From Roseateles puraquae (GTDB lineage: Bacteria; Pseudomonadota; Gammaproteobacteria; Burkholderiales; Burkholderiaceae_C), in the NCBI RefSeq assembly GCF_002205845.1, contig NZ_NISI01000018.1, positions 21,766-85,765 on the forward strand: a stretch of DNA of 64,000 nucleotides, written 5' to 3'. Of the stretch, positions 44,766-53,967 are shown piece by piece. The notes beneath the pieces were generated by a model. That model did not search any database. It was not told where the DNA came from and was given only the letters and a program-made list of their open reading frames with translations. Positions within the stretch are counted from its first letter, which is position 1. Every line of letters starts with the position of its first letter. The position numbers and the translations under genes are program-made.

Positions 44766-45833
44766 ATGGCCAACCCGCGCGAATCCGAACTCCACTACCT
44801 GCTGGGCGACACGCTGCCCGGCCCCGGCGAGGCCCTGGATCTGGCCCCCAGCGTGCGCTGGGTGCGCATGGGCCTGCCCTTTGCGCTGGACCACATCAAC
44901 CTCTGGCTGCTGCGCGACCACCTCGACGGCCGCGACGGCTGGACCATCGTCGACTGCGGCATTGCCAGCGACGACACCCGCGCCAACTGGGAGCGCGTGT
45001 TTGCCGAGCGGCTGGACGGCCTGCCGGTGCTGCGCGTGATCGCCACCCACTTCCACCCCGACCACCTCGGGCTGGCGCACTGGCTCACGGAGCGTTGGGG
45101 CTGCCGGCTGTGGATGAGCGCGACCGACTTCAACCTGGCGCGCCTGGCCAGCAGTTCCACCGTCGGCATGGGGGGCGCCGCCGCGGCCGCCTTCTTCGGC
45201 AGTCACGGCCTGACCGACCCGGAGTCGCTGCAGAAGATCCGCGAGCGCGCCGACTACTACCCCAAGATGGTGCCGGTGGTGCCGGCGAGCTTTCGGCGCG
45301 TGATGGACGGCACCGAGGTCGAGATCGGCGGGCGCACCTGGTACTGCGTCGCCGGCTACGGCCATGCGCCGGAGCACATCAGCCTCTTCTGCCCCGATGC
45401 GGATGGCGCGCCGCTGCTGATCAGTGGCGACATGGTGCTGCCGCGCATCTCCACCAACGTGTCGGTCGTGGACGTGGAGCCCGAGGCTGACCCGCTGACG
45501 CTCTATCTGAACTCACTCGCACGCTACCTTGCGCTGCCGGCAAACACGCGGGTGCTGCCCTCGCACGGCAAGCCGTTCACGGGCCTGCACGAGCGCATCG
45601 ACCAACTCCGCGAGCACCATGACGAGCGCCTGTCGGAGGTGATGGTGGCCTGCACCGCCGAGCCCACGCATGCGGCGGGGCTGCTGTCGGTGCTGTTCAA
45701 GCGCAAGCTCGACCTGCACCAGACGACCTTTGCCATGGGCGAGGCCATCGCCCACCTGAATGCGCTGTGGCTGCAGGGCGACCTGGTGCGCGAACTCGGG
45801 GCGGACGGGGTCTACCGCTTCCGGCCGGCCTGA
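44766..45833 (+). CDS. MBL fold metallo-hydrolase
   Basis: The 355-residue enzyme has the metallo-beta-lactamase fold: the zinc motif THFHPDHLG (about 96-104), a conserved His in GYGHAPEHISLF (about 199-210), Asp in LLISGDMVLPR (about 218) and a final His in LPSHGKPFTGLHERI (about 258). A C-terminal winged-helix-like domain is typical of the LACTB2-like group. It is divergent from a LiuR-like regulator, which suggests a role in acyl-CoA or branched-chain amino acid breakdown; that link is inference. Confidence 0.9.
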   Translation: MANPRESELHYLLGDTLPGPGEALDLAPSVRWVRMGLPFALDHINLWLLRDHLDGRDGWTIVDCGIASDDTRANWERVFAERLDGLPVLRVIATHFHPDHLGLAHWLTERWGCRLWMSATDFNLARLASSSTVGMGGAAAAAFFGSHGLTDPESLQKIRERADYYPKMVPVVPASFRRVMDGTEVEIGGRTWYCVAGYGHAPEHISLFCPDADGAPLLISGDMVLPRISTNVSVVDVEPEADPLTLYLNSLARYLALPANTRVLPSHGKPFTGLHERIDQLREHHDERLSEVMVACTAEPTHAAGLLSVLFKRKLDLHQTTFAMGEAIAHLNALWLQGDLVRELGADGVYRFRPA

Positions 45834-45880
45834 GTCCGGTCGCCTGTTCGGCCGCACGGCTCGGCTCCACCAAGAGAAAC

Positions 45881-45920
45881 GCCGCCGATACGTAGGATCG
45901 GACGGCGGCGGCTCGTTTTT
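45881..45920 (+). terminator. Rho-independent terminator after the MBL gene
   Basis: GCCGCCG (45881-45887) pairs with CGGCGGC (45903-45909) around a 15-base loop, and a run of five T follows at 45916-45920. It lies about 50 bp after the stop. The rest of the 233-bp gap to 46066 shows no gene. Confidence 0.6.
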
Positions 45921-46066
45921 GCCTCGGTACCTCCGCTCCCGCCGGCTGTGCCGGCCTGGGTACCTGTGATGACAGCGTCGGCGCGCAGTGTTGCTGAACG
46001 TGAAGCGGCCAGGGTGGGAATATTCACAAGTCGGGTTTCGGACCCGAATGCCGTTGGGTGGCGCCG

Positions 46067-46876
46067 TTACTGCACGACGATGGATTCTTCGCGCAGCGCG
46101 TCGCGCGAGCGCTCGAAGTCCGGCAGCACCGAGCGCACGGTGTCCCAGAAGGCGGGGCTGTGGTTCATCTCGCGCAGATGGGCCAGTTCATGCGCCACGA
46201 CGTAGTCGATGATGGCCGGCGCGAAATGGATGAGCCGCCAGTTGAGGCGGATGCTGCCGTCCGCGCTCGCGCTGCCCCAGCGGGTCTGGGCAGACGACAG
46301 GCGAAGCGACTTCATCGACACCCCGAGCAACTCGGCAAAGCGCCGGCAGCGGGGCAGGAAGTCCTCGCGCGCCCGCGCCTGCAACCACGCCTGCGTGAGG
46401 TCGCGGATCTGCTCGGCCGAAGCGCCCTGGGGCAGCGGCAGGCGCAGCTGGCGGCTCGCTTCATCCCACACCACTTCGCGCTCGGCCGGGGCCAGCATCA
46501 GCGTGATCGTGGCGCCCAGGTAGGGCAGGGTGCCGCCATCCATCCATTCGATGCGTGAGGCCTGGATGCGCTGCTGGCGCTCGCGCTGCTCCACCAGCTT
46601 GCGCAGGATCCACTCGCCCTTGTGATGCAGGGCCCGCTCGATCTCGGTCACCGGCACCCAGCGCGGCGCACTCACGCGCAGCCCTTGCGGGCCGACGACG
46701 AAGCCTATGCTGCGCCGGCGGGCGCGCTTCAACTCGTAGCCGATGCGGTGCTGGCCGAGCACGAGCTCGCGCCGCGCGCGTGGCGCACCGGGTTCGGCAG
46801 GCGTGATTTCCGGTGCCACGTCGAACAGTGACAGCTGGCTGTCCTGCAGAAGCGGGGCCGGGCGCTTGGGCGGCAT
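46067..46876 (-). CDS. M48/YgjP-type metal-dependent peptidase (DUF45)
   Basis: The 269-residue protein has the YgjP/SprT-like pattern: RARRRSIGFVVGPQGLRVSAPRWVP (about 52), the central RWGSASADGSIRLNWRLIHFAP (about 198) and the zinc motif VVAHELAHLREMNHSPAFW (about 225), where the two His and Glu of HELAH and the later His coordinate metal. Members are predicted cytosolic metallopeptidases or DNA-associated proteins with no firm substrate. It lies 5 bp after plsC in a probable operon. Confidence 0.88.
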   Translation of the reverse strand: MPPKRPAPLLQDSQLSLFDVAPEITPAEPGAPRARRELVLGQHRIGYELKRARRRSIGFVVGPQGLRVSAPRWVPVTEIERALHHKGEWILRKLVEQRERQQRIQASRIEWMDGGTLPYLGATITLMLAPAEREVVWDEASRQLRLPLPQGASAEQIRDLTQAWLQARAREDFLPRCRRFAELLGVSMKSLRLSSAQTRWGSASADGSIRLNWRLIHFAPAIIDYVVAHELAHLREMNHSPAFWDTVRSVLPDFERSRDALREESIVVQ

Positions 46877-46881
46877 GGGGC

Positions 46882-47682
46882 TCAGCGGCGATGGGAGGCG
46901 GGTTGGCCGGCGACGCCGGCGGGCGCAGGGTCTTGGTAGGCCTGCGGGTCGAGGCGGCGCATCTCGGACTCGATCCAGGTCTTGACCTCGGTCATCAGCT
47001 CCCCCGGCTCACGGCCTTCGGGCCGGATCTGGCGGCCAATCGAGATGTCGACGACGCCGGGACGCAGCAGGAAGCTCTTGCGCGGCCAGCAGCGGGCCGC
47101 CGTCACGGCGATGGGCACCACCGGCAGACCGGCCTCGATGGCCAGCCGCGTGCCGCCGGTCTTGTACTCGCCCACCTGGCCGCGGGCGATGCGCGTGCCC
47201 TCGGGGAACATGATGACCCAATTGCCCATGCCGCCCAGGCGCTTGCCCTGCGTGAGGACCTTGTTCCAGGCCTCGGTGCGGCGGCCGCGGTCGATGTGGA
47301 TCATGTCCATGCGCGCCATGGCCCAGCCGAAGAAGGGCACGTAGAGCAGCTCGCGCTTGAACACATAGGCCAGCGGATGGCTCAGCAGCGCCGGGTAGGC
47401 GAAGGTCTCCCAGGTGCTCTGGTGCTTGGACAGGAGCACGACGCCTGCCTTGCGGTCCGAGGCGGTGGGCAGGTTGTCCATGCCGTGGATGCGCCAGCGC
47501 ACACCGCAGATGTAGCGGGCGCTCCAGATGGCGACCTTGAGCCAGCCGGCGCAGGCCCAGTAGACCGGGTCACCCCGGCGGAAGATGGACAGCAGCAACA
47601 CGCCCAGCGCCCACGGGATGACCGTGACGACGAGCACGAGGACGAAGATCAGCGAGCGAATGGCGCTCAGCAGGGTGGACAT
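46882..47682 (-). CDS. plsC: 1-acyl-sn-glycerol-3-phosphate acyltransferase
   Basis: The 266-residue membrane enzyme adds the second acyl chain to lysophosphatidic acid. It has an N-terminal membrane segment (IFVLVLVVTVIPWALGVLLL) and the acyltransferase blocks LLSKHQSTWETFAYP (a KHQSxxD/E-type motif I, about 82), then MDMIHIDRG and FPEGTRIARGQVGEYKTGG (about 156). The motif I reads Lys-His-Gln-Ser-Thr-Trp-Glu, a common variant of the HxxxxD site. Its start overlaps the gmhB-like stop as TGATG. Confidence 0.92.
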   Translation of the reverse strand: MSTLLSAIRSLIFVLVLVVTVIPWALGVLLLSIFRRGDPVYWACAGWLKVAIWSARYICGVRWRIHGMDNLPTASDRKAGVVLLSKHQSTWETFAYPALLSHPLAYVFKRELLYVPFFGWAMARMDMIHIDRGRRTEAWNKVLTQGKRLGGMGNWVIMFPEGTRIARGQVGEYKTGGTRLAIEAGLPVVPIAVTAARCWPRKSFLLRPGVVDISIGRQIRPEGREPGELMTEVKTWIESEMRRLDPQAYQDPAPAGVAGQPASHRR

Positions 47683-48302
47683 CAGTTCAGGTCTCCGGCC
47701 TGGGTGTCGGGGGCCAGGGCCTGGCCGCGGGCTTCGGCCACGCGGCGGCGTTCTTCCTGGATGAGGGTCTCGGCAAAGCTCGCCAGGTCGTCGTGCACGC
47801 GCGCCTGCGGCACTTGCACGAGCAGGTTGGCCAGTTCCTCAGCGCCCAAGCTGCCAATGGGGCCGGTCAGCACGAGGTGAGGGACGCAGCCGGCGTTTTG
47901 CGCCGTCAGCAGGTCGGTCAGCGAGGCCCCGACCATGTGCACTGCGCCAAGCTCGACGTCGAAGCGCTCGCCGATCTGCTTGATGAGGCCCGGCAGCGGC
48001 TTGCGGCAGTCGCAACCTTCCTCTGGGGTGTGCGGGCAGAAGAAGGCCGCGTCCAGCCGCCCGCCCTTCTCGGCGAGCAACTGGTTCAGGCGGATGTGCA
48101 CCGCGTTGAGCGAGGCCATGTCCAGCAGGCCGCGGCCGATGCCAGCCTGGTTGGTGGCCAGCACGGTGTGCCAGCCGGCGTGGTTCAGACGCGCCACGGC
48201 TTCCATGGCACCGGGCAGCGGGTCCAGTTCTTCCGGCGCCTTGACGTGGTCGTCGCGGTAACGGTTGAGCGTGCCGTCGCGCCCGAGGATGACGAGCTTC
48301 AT
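47682..48302 (-). CDS. gmhB: GmhB-type HAD phosphatase homologue lacking catalytic aspartates
   Basis: The 206-residue protein is a clear relative of D-glycero-beta-D-manno-heptose-1,7-bisphosphate 7-phosphatase, an enzyme of LPS heptose synthesis. TNQAGIGRG (about 50-58), the zinc loop CPHTPEEGCDCRKP (about 89-102) and MVG are retained. However, motif I reads LGRDGT where the family has LDRDGT, so the nucleophilic Asp is Gly7 (the acid/base Asp9 remains). Motif IV reads MVGASLTD where the family has MVGDxxxD, so a Mg2+ ligand is Ala126. Activity is therefore doubtful. It sits in the usual glyS-gmhB-plsC order. ATG 48302 begins the HAD strand. Confidence 0.88.
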   Translation of the reverse strand: MKLVILGRDGTLNRYRDDHVKAPEELDPLPGAMEAVARLNHAGWHTVLATNQAGIGRGLLDMASLNAVHIRLNQLLAEKGGRLDAAFFCPHTPEEGCDCRKPLPGLIKQIGERFDVELGAVHMVGASLTDLLTAQNAGCVPHLVLTGPIGSLGAEELANLLVQVPQARVHDDLASFAETLIQEERRRVAEARGQALAPDTQAGDLN

Positions 48303-48333
48303 GCCATGGGCGTGGTCGGCGTTGCGCGGCATG

Positions 48334-50508
48334 TCAGGTGGCGAGTTTGGAGAGGTCGGCCACGCGGTTCATGGCGGCGTGCAGGCGGCCCAGCAGCGCG
48401 AGCCGGTTGGCGCGCAGGGCCGGATCTTCGGCATTCACCATCACGTCGTCGAAGAAGGCGTCGACCGGGCCCTTGAGCGCAGCCAGGGCCTTGAGCGAGC
48501 CGGTGTAGTCGTGCTGTTCGAACAGGCTGTCAGCGGTCGGCTGCACCTGGGCGATGGCGGTGGCCAGCGCGCGCTCGGCGGCCTCCTGGAGCAGCTCGTC
48601 CTTGACCTCGGTGGGCAGCTCGCCCTCCACCTTCTTCAGGATGTTGCCCACACGCTTGTTGGCCGCAGCCAGCGAGGCGGCCTCGGGCAGGCCGTTGAAG
48701 GCGCGCACCGCGGCCAGGCGCTTGGGCATGGAGCCCCAGCCGCCGGTGCGCACGGCCGTGGCGGCCTCCACTTCCTGGGCGCTGTAGCCGAGGTCGCGCA
48801 GATAGCCCACCAGGCGCTCGTAGACGAAATGCAGCAGCGCCTCGCGGGCCTTGGGCACGTCCGTCAGCATGCCTTCCGGGAAAGTGCCGAAGGCCGCGTC
48901 GACCATGTCGGGCAGCGACAGCGGCAGGTTCTTCTCGACCAGGATGCGGATGATGCCCAGCGCGTGGCGGCGCAGCGCGAACGGGTCCTTGTCGCCCGTG
49001 GGCAACTGGCCGATGCCGAACAGGCCGGTCAGGGTCTCGAGCTTGTCGGCCAGCGCGACCACCGTGCCGGTGTGGTTGCGCGGGAGCGCATCCCCCGCAA
49101 AGCGCGGCTTGTAGTGGTCTTCGATGGCGATGGCCACGCCGTCGCGCAGGCCTTCATGGCGGGCGTAGTAGCCGCCCATGATGCCCTGCAGCTCGGGGAA
49201 CTCGCCGACCATGTCGGTCAGCAGGTCGCACTTGGCGAGCTGGGCGGCCTCCTTGACCTTGCTGTCGAGCACCTTGAACTCATCGTCGGCCTCGACCGTG
49301 TAGGGCAGCGTCGCCATGCTGAGCTGCTGCACGATGGCGTGGCCGATGCCGCGCACGCGCTCGGCGCGCTCACCCTGGCTGCCGAGCTTGCCGTGGTAAA
49401 CGACCTTGGCCAGGCCCGGGATGCGGTCGGCGAGCTTCTTCTTGCGGTCCTGGTCGTAGAAGAACTTGGCGTCGGCCAGGCGAGGGCGCACGACGCGCTC
49501 ATTGCCGCCGGTCACGGCGCTGGCATCCGCCGGCGCGATGTTGCTGACCACCAGGAAGTGGCGGGTCAGCTTGCCGTCTTTGTCGAGCAGCGGGAAGTAC
49601 TTCTGGTTGGCCTTCATCGTCAGGATGAGGCACTCCTGCGGCACCGCCAGGAACTCGGGCTCGAAGGCGCAGGTCAGCACGTTCGGGCGCTCGACCAGGG
49701 CCGTGACTTCGTCCAGCAGCGCGTCGTCCTCGATGGGCGTGAGGCTCAGCGCGTCAGCCGCGCCCTTGAGCTGCCGCGAGATTTCGGCGCGGCGCTCGGC
49801 AAAGCTGGCGATCACCGCACCCTGCTCGCGCAGTTGCGTGGCATAGCTGTCGGCATCGGTGATGCTGAGCTGCGCCACGGCGGCTTCGAAGCGGTGGCCG
49901 GTTGTGACGCGGTCAGCCTTCAGGCCCAGGGCCTGGACGGGCACCACCTGCGCACCATGCAGCGCGATCAGGCCATGCGCCGGCCGCACGAACTTGACAT
50001 CGGTCCAGCCGTCGGCGAGCTGGTAGGTCATGACCTTGGGGATGGGCAGCTTGGCCAGCGCCTGGTCCAAGGCGATCTGCAAGCCCTCGGCCAGCGCCAC
50101 GCCGGGCGCCACGCGCTCCAGGAACAGGGCCTCGGCCTTGCCGTCAGGCGCGCGTTGCAGCCGGGAGACGGCATCGGGGCCTTCGCCGAGCGCGGCCAGC
50201 TTCTTCAGCAGGGCTGGCGTGGCGGCGCCGGCGGCGTCCAGCGCGACGGCGACGGGCATCAGCTTGTGGCGTTGGGCCTTGGCGGGCGCTTCGGCGCGCA
50301 CATCGCCCACCCACACCGCCAGGCGGCGCGGCGAGGCGAACGGCAGCCAGGGCAGTTCGGTGCCGGGCACGCCGTCGTTGTCGGGCTCGACCAGGTCTTG
50401 CGCGGCGAGCGAGGCGTAGAGCGCCTCGCCGAAGGCCTCGCCCAGCTTCTTCAGCGCCTTGGGCGGGAGTTCTTCGACAAACAGTTCAACGAGCAGGTTT
50501 GCAGACAT
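48334..50508 (-). CDS. glyS: Glycine--tRNA ligase beta subunit
   Basis: The 724-residue subunit of the alpha2-beta2 glycyl-tRNA synthetase binds tRNA. It begins [23 protein letters not shown] and contains GHRFEAAVAQL, LTCAFEPEFLAVPQECLILTMKANQKYF (about 275) and LVVSNIAP. It also has ARLADAKFFYDQDRKKKL-type HD-like motifs (VGEFPELQGIMGGYYARHEG about 435) and a C-terminal anticodon-binding domain. ATG 50508 overlaps the glyQ stop as TGATG; the preceding GTG is less likely. It is cotranscribed with glyQ. Confidence 0.96.
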   Translation of the reverse strand: MSANLLVELFVEELPPKALKKLGEAFGEALYASLAAQDLVEPDNDGVPGTELPWLPFASPRRLAVWVGDVRAEAPAKAQRHKLMPVAVALDAAGAATPALLKKLAALGEGPDAVSRLQRAPDGKAEALFLERVAPGVALAEGLQIALDQALAKLPIPKVMTYQLADGWTDVKFVRPAHGLIALHGAQVVPVQALGLKADRVTTGHRFEAAVAQLSITDADSYATQLREQGAVIASFAERRAEISRQLKGAADALSLTPIEDDALLDEVTALVERPNVLTCAFEPEFLAVPQECLILTMKANQKYFPLLDKDGKLTRHFLVVSNIAPADASAVTGGNERVVRPRLADAKFFYDQDRKKKLADRIPGLAKVVYHGKLGSQGERAERVRGIGHAIVQQLSMATLPYTVEADDEFKVLDSKVKEAAQLAKCDLLTDMVGEFPELQGIMGGYYARHEGLRDGVAIAIEDHYKPRFAGDALPRNHTGTVVALADKLETLTGLFGIGQLPTGDKDPFALRRHALGIIRILVEKNLPLSLPDMVDAAFGTFPEGMLTDVPKAREALLHFVYERLVGYLRDLGYSAQEVEAATAVRTGGWGSMPKRLAAVRAFNGLPEAASLAAANKRVGNILKKVEGELPTEVKDELLQEAAERALATAIAQVQPTADSLFEQHDYTGSLKALAALKGPVDAFFDDVMVNAEDPALRANRLALLGRLHAAMNRVADLSKLAT

Positions 50509-51437
50509 CACGCGGCGGCCTTCTTGTTCTTGAGTTCGATCTGCGCGACCACTTCGTCCGCCCAGGCCTTGGGCGCCATCGGGAAGCCCAGCCGCGCGCG
50601 GCTGTCGACATAGCTCTGCGCCACGGCGCGGGCCAGGTTGCGGATGCGGCCGATGTAGGCCGCACGCTCGGTCACCGAGATGGCGCCGCGCGCGTCCAGG
50701 AGGTTGAAGGTGTGGCCGGCCTTGAGCAACTGCTCGTAGGCGGGCAGGGCGAGCTGCTGCTCCATCAGGTGCTTGGACTGGCGCTCATGCGCGGCGAAGG
50801 CGCTGAGCAGGAAGTCCACATCGCTGTGCTCGAAGTTGTAGGTGCTCTGCTCGACTTCGTTCTGGTGGAAGACGTCGCCATAAGTTAGGCCGTCGGTGAA
50901 CACGAGGTCGTAGACCGACTCCTTGCCCTGCAGGTACATGGCCAGGCGTTCCAGGCCGTAGGTGATCTCGCCGGTGATGGGCTTGCAGTCGATGCCACCA
51001 ACCTGCTGGAAGTAGGTGAACTGCGTGACCTCCATGCCATTGAGCCAGACCTCCCAGCCCAGGCCCCAACAGCCGAGCGTGGGGTTCTCCCAGTCGTCCT
51101 CGACGAAGCGCACGTCGTTCTTCTTGAGGTCGAACCCCAGGGCTTCGAGCGAGCCGAGGTAGAGCTCCAGGATGTTGGCCGGCGCGGGCTTGAGCACGAC
51201 CTGGTATTGGTAGTAGTGCTGCAGGCGGTTGGGGTTGTCGCCGTAGCGGCCGTCCTTGGGGCGGCGGCTGGGTTGCACGTAGGCGGCCTTCCAGGGCTCG
51301 GGGCCGAGGGCGCGCAGGAAGGTGGCGGTGTGGCTGGTGCCGGCGCCGACTTCCATGTCATAGGGCTGCAGCAGCGCGCAGCCTTGTTTGGACCAGTAGT
51401 CCTGCAGGGTCAGGATGATTTGCTGGAAGGTCAGCAT
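50508..51437 (-). CDS. glyQ: Glycine--tRNA ligase alpha subunit
   Basis: The 309-residue catalytic subunit is easily recognised: [20 protein letters not shown], then [22 protein letters not shown] (about 28), [22 protein letters not shown] (about 54) and [22 protein letters not shown] (about 150). It activates glycine and charges tRNA-Gly together with GlyS. ATG 51437 fits the family N-terminus; the frame is open far upstream only as the antisense or out-of-frame shadow of lnt. The gap to lnt is 29 bp. Confidence 0.97.
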   Translation of the reverse strand: MLTFQQIILTLQDYWSKQGCALLQPYDMEVGAGTSHTATFLRALGPEPWKAAYVQPSRRPKDGRYGDNPNRLQHYYQYQVVLKPAPANILELYLGSLEALGFDLKKNDVRFVEDDWENPTLGCWGLGWEVWLNGMEVTQFTYFQQVGGIDCKPITGEITYGLERLAMYLQGKESVYDLVFTDGLTYGDVFHQNEVEQSTYNFEHSDVDFLLSAFAAHERQSKHLMEQQLALPAYEQLLKAGHTFNLLDARGAISVTERAAYIGRIRNLARAVAQSYVDSRARLGFPMAPKAWADEVVAQIELKNKKAAA

Positions 51438-51466
51438 GGGTCTTGTTCTTGAGGGGGTGGCCGATT

Positions 51467-52924
51467 CTATTGGGCCGCCCTGCGGCGCCCGGCGAAGGCA
51501 AGCCCCGCCAGGGCGAGCGCCCCCGCCATCCACAGCGGCCACAGGCCGAAGGCGGCCAGCCAGCGGGCGTAGGGTGTGCTGCCCTCGCGGCCTTCGACGC
51601 GGGCCTCCAGCACGCTGCGCACCAGGGCCGGCAGACGCTGGGTGACGGCGCCGTGGTGGTCGACGACCGCCGTGGCGCCGGTGTTGGTGGAACGCACGAC
51701 GGGGCGCTGGAATTCCAGCGCCCGCATCTGCGAGAACTGCAGGTGCTGGTCCTGCACCATGACCGTGCCGAACCAGGCCAGGTTGCTGACGTTGACGAAC
51801 ACCGTCGCGGCGTCCGGCCCGGTGGCGCTGTGCACGATGTCTTCGCCGAACAGGTCTTCGTAGCAGATCAGCGGGCGCAGCTTCTGGCCGGCGACCGCCC
51901 AGGGGCGCTGGTGGTCGCCCCGGGCCTGGTCGTCCAGCGGGATGTTCATGGCGCGCACGAGCCAGCCGAAACCTGGCGGGATGAACTCGCCGAAAGGCAG
52001 CAGGTGGCGCTTGCCGTAGTGGTAGTCGGCACCCAGTGCGATCACGGAGTTCACGTACCCGACTTCGGCATTTCCCAGGAAGCCACCCAACAGCGCAGGG
52101 CGGTCCGGCCGCGACAGGTGGGTCAGCGTGGCCGGGTCCAGCTCCGACAGCGGCACCGGGATCACGGATTCCGGCGTGACGACCACTTGGCCTCGTGAGG
52201 CGTCGATCAGGGCGGCGAGCAGGCCCAGATTGGCTGAGAAGCGGGCGGGGTCGAACTTCTGATCCTGCGGAATGCTGGGCTGCACGAGCGACAGGTTGAC
52301 GTGGCCCGTCGAGGTGGTGAAGTCCTGCGGCAGCACCAGGCCGGCCAGCGGCAGCAGGATGGCCGGCGCGGCCCAGGCGGTGGCGCGGCGCTTGAGCAGC
52401 ACGAAGCCCGCCGCGGCCAAAGCGGCCAGCGCCGTGATGCCGTACACGCCGATCCAGGGCGCCCAGCCGGCCAGCGGGCCGACGGTGTGGGCGTAGCCCG
52501 AGGCGATCCAGGGGAAGCCGCTGAACCACGTGGCCCGGGCCAGCTCGGCCAGCAGCCAGGCCGGCACCAGGGCCAGCAGGCGCCAGCGGCCGGGCGGCGT
52601 CCAGCGTGCCGTCAGGCCCAGGGCCAGCGCGTAGTAGAGGCCGAGGCAGGCCGCCAACAGGCCGACCGCCAGGGCCGCGAGCACCCAGGGGATGCCCCCG
52701 AACTGGTGCATGCTGATGTGCAGCCACCACAGGCCCGAAGCCAGCCAGCCGAAGCCGAAGACCGAGCCGGCCAGCGCCGCGAGGCGAGGCGTCGCGGTCT
52801 CGACGACGGAGAACAGCAGAGCCAGCGCCAGGATTTGCAGCCACCACGCGCCCGTGGGCGCAAAGGCGCCGGTGTGCAGCAGCCCGGCGACCAGCGCCAG
52901 GCCCACGGCTCGCGCCGCCTTCAC
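51467..52924 (-). CDS. lnt: Apolipoprotein N-acyltransferase
   Basis: The 485-residue inner-membrane enzyme adds the third acyl chain to lipoproteins. Six hydrophobic segments (about 5-200) precede a carbon-nitrogen hydrolase domain with catalytic elements [16 protein letters not shown] (Glu, about 247), [19 protein letters not shown] (Lys region, about 308) and [14 protein letters not shown] (Cys nucleophile, about 361). The GTG start at 52924 overlaps the corC stop as GTGA. The order corC-lnt-glyQ-glyS is normal in this lineage. Confidence 0.95.
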   Translation of the reverse strand: MKAARAVGLALVAGLLHTGAFAPTGAWWLQILALALLFSVVETATPRLAALAGSVFGFGWLASGLWWLHISMHQFGGIPWVLAALAVGLLAACLGLYYALALGLTARWTPPGRWRLLALVPAWLLAELARATWFSGFPWIASGYAHTVGPLAGWAPWIGVYGITALAALAAAGFVLLKRRATAWAAPAILLPLAGLVLPQDFTTSTGHVNLSLVQPSIPQDQKFDPARFSANLGLLAALIDASRGQVVVTPESVIPVPLSELDPATLTHLSRPDRPALLGGFLGNAEVGYVNSVIALGADYHYGKRHLLPFGEFIPPGFGWLVRAMNIPLDDQARGDHQRPWAVAGQKLRPLICYEDLFGEDIVHSATGPDAATVFVNVSNLAWFGTVMVQDQHLQFSQMRALEFQRPVVRSTNTGATAVVDHHGAVTQRLPALVRSVLEARVEGREGSTPYARWLAAFGLWPLWMAGALALAGLAFAGRRRAAQ

Positions 52925-53802
52925 GCCTCGGTCTCTTCGTCGGGCGCGCGCGTGACCTTGAACCAGCGCACCGCGCCGCCACGGGTCAGCATCACGGCGA
53001 AATTGAGCCCGGCCACGCGCACCGTCTCGCCCCGGCGTGGCACGCGGCCGTGTTCGTGGGCGACGAGGCCGCCGATGGTGTCGAAATCGTTGTCCGGCAA
53101 GGCCAGGCCGAAGGCGCTGTTGACTGCCGCGATGGTCGCGTCACCCGCCACGCGCTGGCTGCCGTCGGCCAGGGTGTAGATGCCGGTCTCGGAGTTCTGT
53201 TCGTCGAACTCGTCCTCGATCTCGCCGACGATCTCCTCCAGCACGTCCTCGATGGTGATGAGACCGGCGGTGTTGCCGAACTCGTCGATGACGATGGCCA
53301 GGTGGTTGCGGTTGGAGCGGAAGTCGCGCAGCAGCTCGTTCAGGCCCTTGCTCTCGGGCACGAAGACCGTGGGCCGCAGCAGGGCGCGCAGGTTGAGCTC
53401 GGGCGCGCGTTGCATCTTCAGCAGGTCCTTGGCGAGCAGGATGCCGATGATGTTGTCGCGGCTGCCGTCGTAGACCGGGAAGCGCGAATGGCCGGTCTCG
53501 ATGACGACGGCCAGCAGCTCCTCGTAGGGGGCGTCGATGTCGAGCAGGTCCATGCGCGGGGCGGCCACCATGGCGTCGCCCGCGGAGAGCTCGGCCATGC
53601 GCAGCACGCCCTCCAGCATCTGGCGCGACTCGGGCTCGATCAGCTCGCGCTGCTCGGCCTCGGCCAGGGTCTCGATCAGTTCGGTCTTGGAGTCAGGGCC
53701 GGGGTGTAGAAACTCCAGCATGCGCTCCAGCAGGCCTCGGGCCTCGGGCGGTGTTTTGGCGGCCCCACGACTCGGGGGCCTGCCTGAATGCGGTTCGCTC
53801 AA
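52921..53802 (-). CDS. corC: CorC/HlyC family CBS-domain protein
   Basis: The 293-residue cytosolic protein has two CBS domains (about 75-195; [33 protein letters not shown] and [32 protein letters not shown]) and a CorC_HlyC C-terminal domain (about 205-285, [16 protein letters not shown]). E. coli CorC is linked to Mg2+/Co2+ efflux. It lacks the membrane DUF21 domain, as expected for CorC proper. Translationally coupled to lnt. Confidence 0.93.
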   Translation of the reverse strand: MSEPHSGRPPSRGAAKTPPEARGLLERMLEFLHPGPDSKTELIETLAEAEQRELIEPESRQMLEGVLRMAELSAGDAMVAAPRMDLLDIDAPYEELLAVVIETGHSRFPVYDGSRDNIIGILLAKDLLKMQRAPELNLRALLRPTVFVPESKGLNELLRDFRSNRNHLAIVIDEFGNTAGLITIEDVLEEIVGEIEDEFDEQNSETGIYTLADGSQRVAGDATIAAVNSAFGLALPDNDFDTIGGLVAHEHGRVPRRGETVRVAGLNFAVMLTRGGAVRWFKVTRAPDEETEA

Positions 53803-53967
53803 GGGGAGCTGTCAAGGAATTGCGGAAGGGACAGAATAGCCGATTGGTTTGATGGGCCTGTGAACACGACGGCAATCGGTCTCGTGGTGTGCATAGGCCT
53901 CTACTCTTGTATCCCGGCAGCGAGGCCCCATCTTGGCTGCCTTCTTTCGAGTGAAACGGTTCCTGCC

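Noticed and set aside
48265..50613. 782-residue open frame antisense to glyS
   Set aside because: glyS is unambiguous; the antisense frame has no domain.
51438..52982. N-terminal extension of glyQ by over 500 residues
   Set aside because: It is an out-of-frame read of lnt and Arg/Pro/Gly-rich; GlyQ begins at MLTFQQ.
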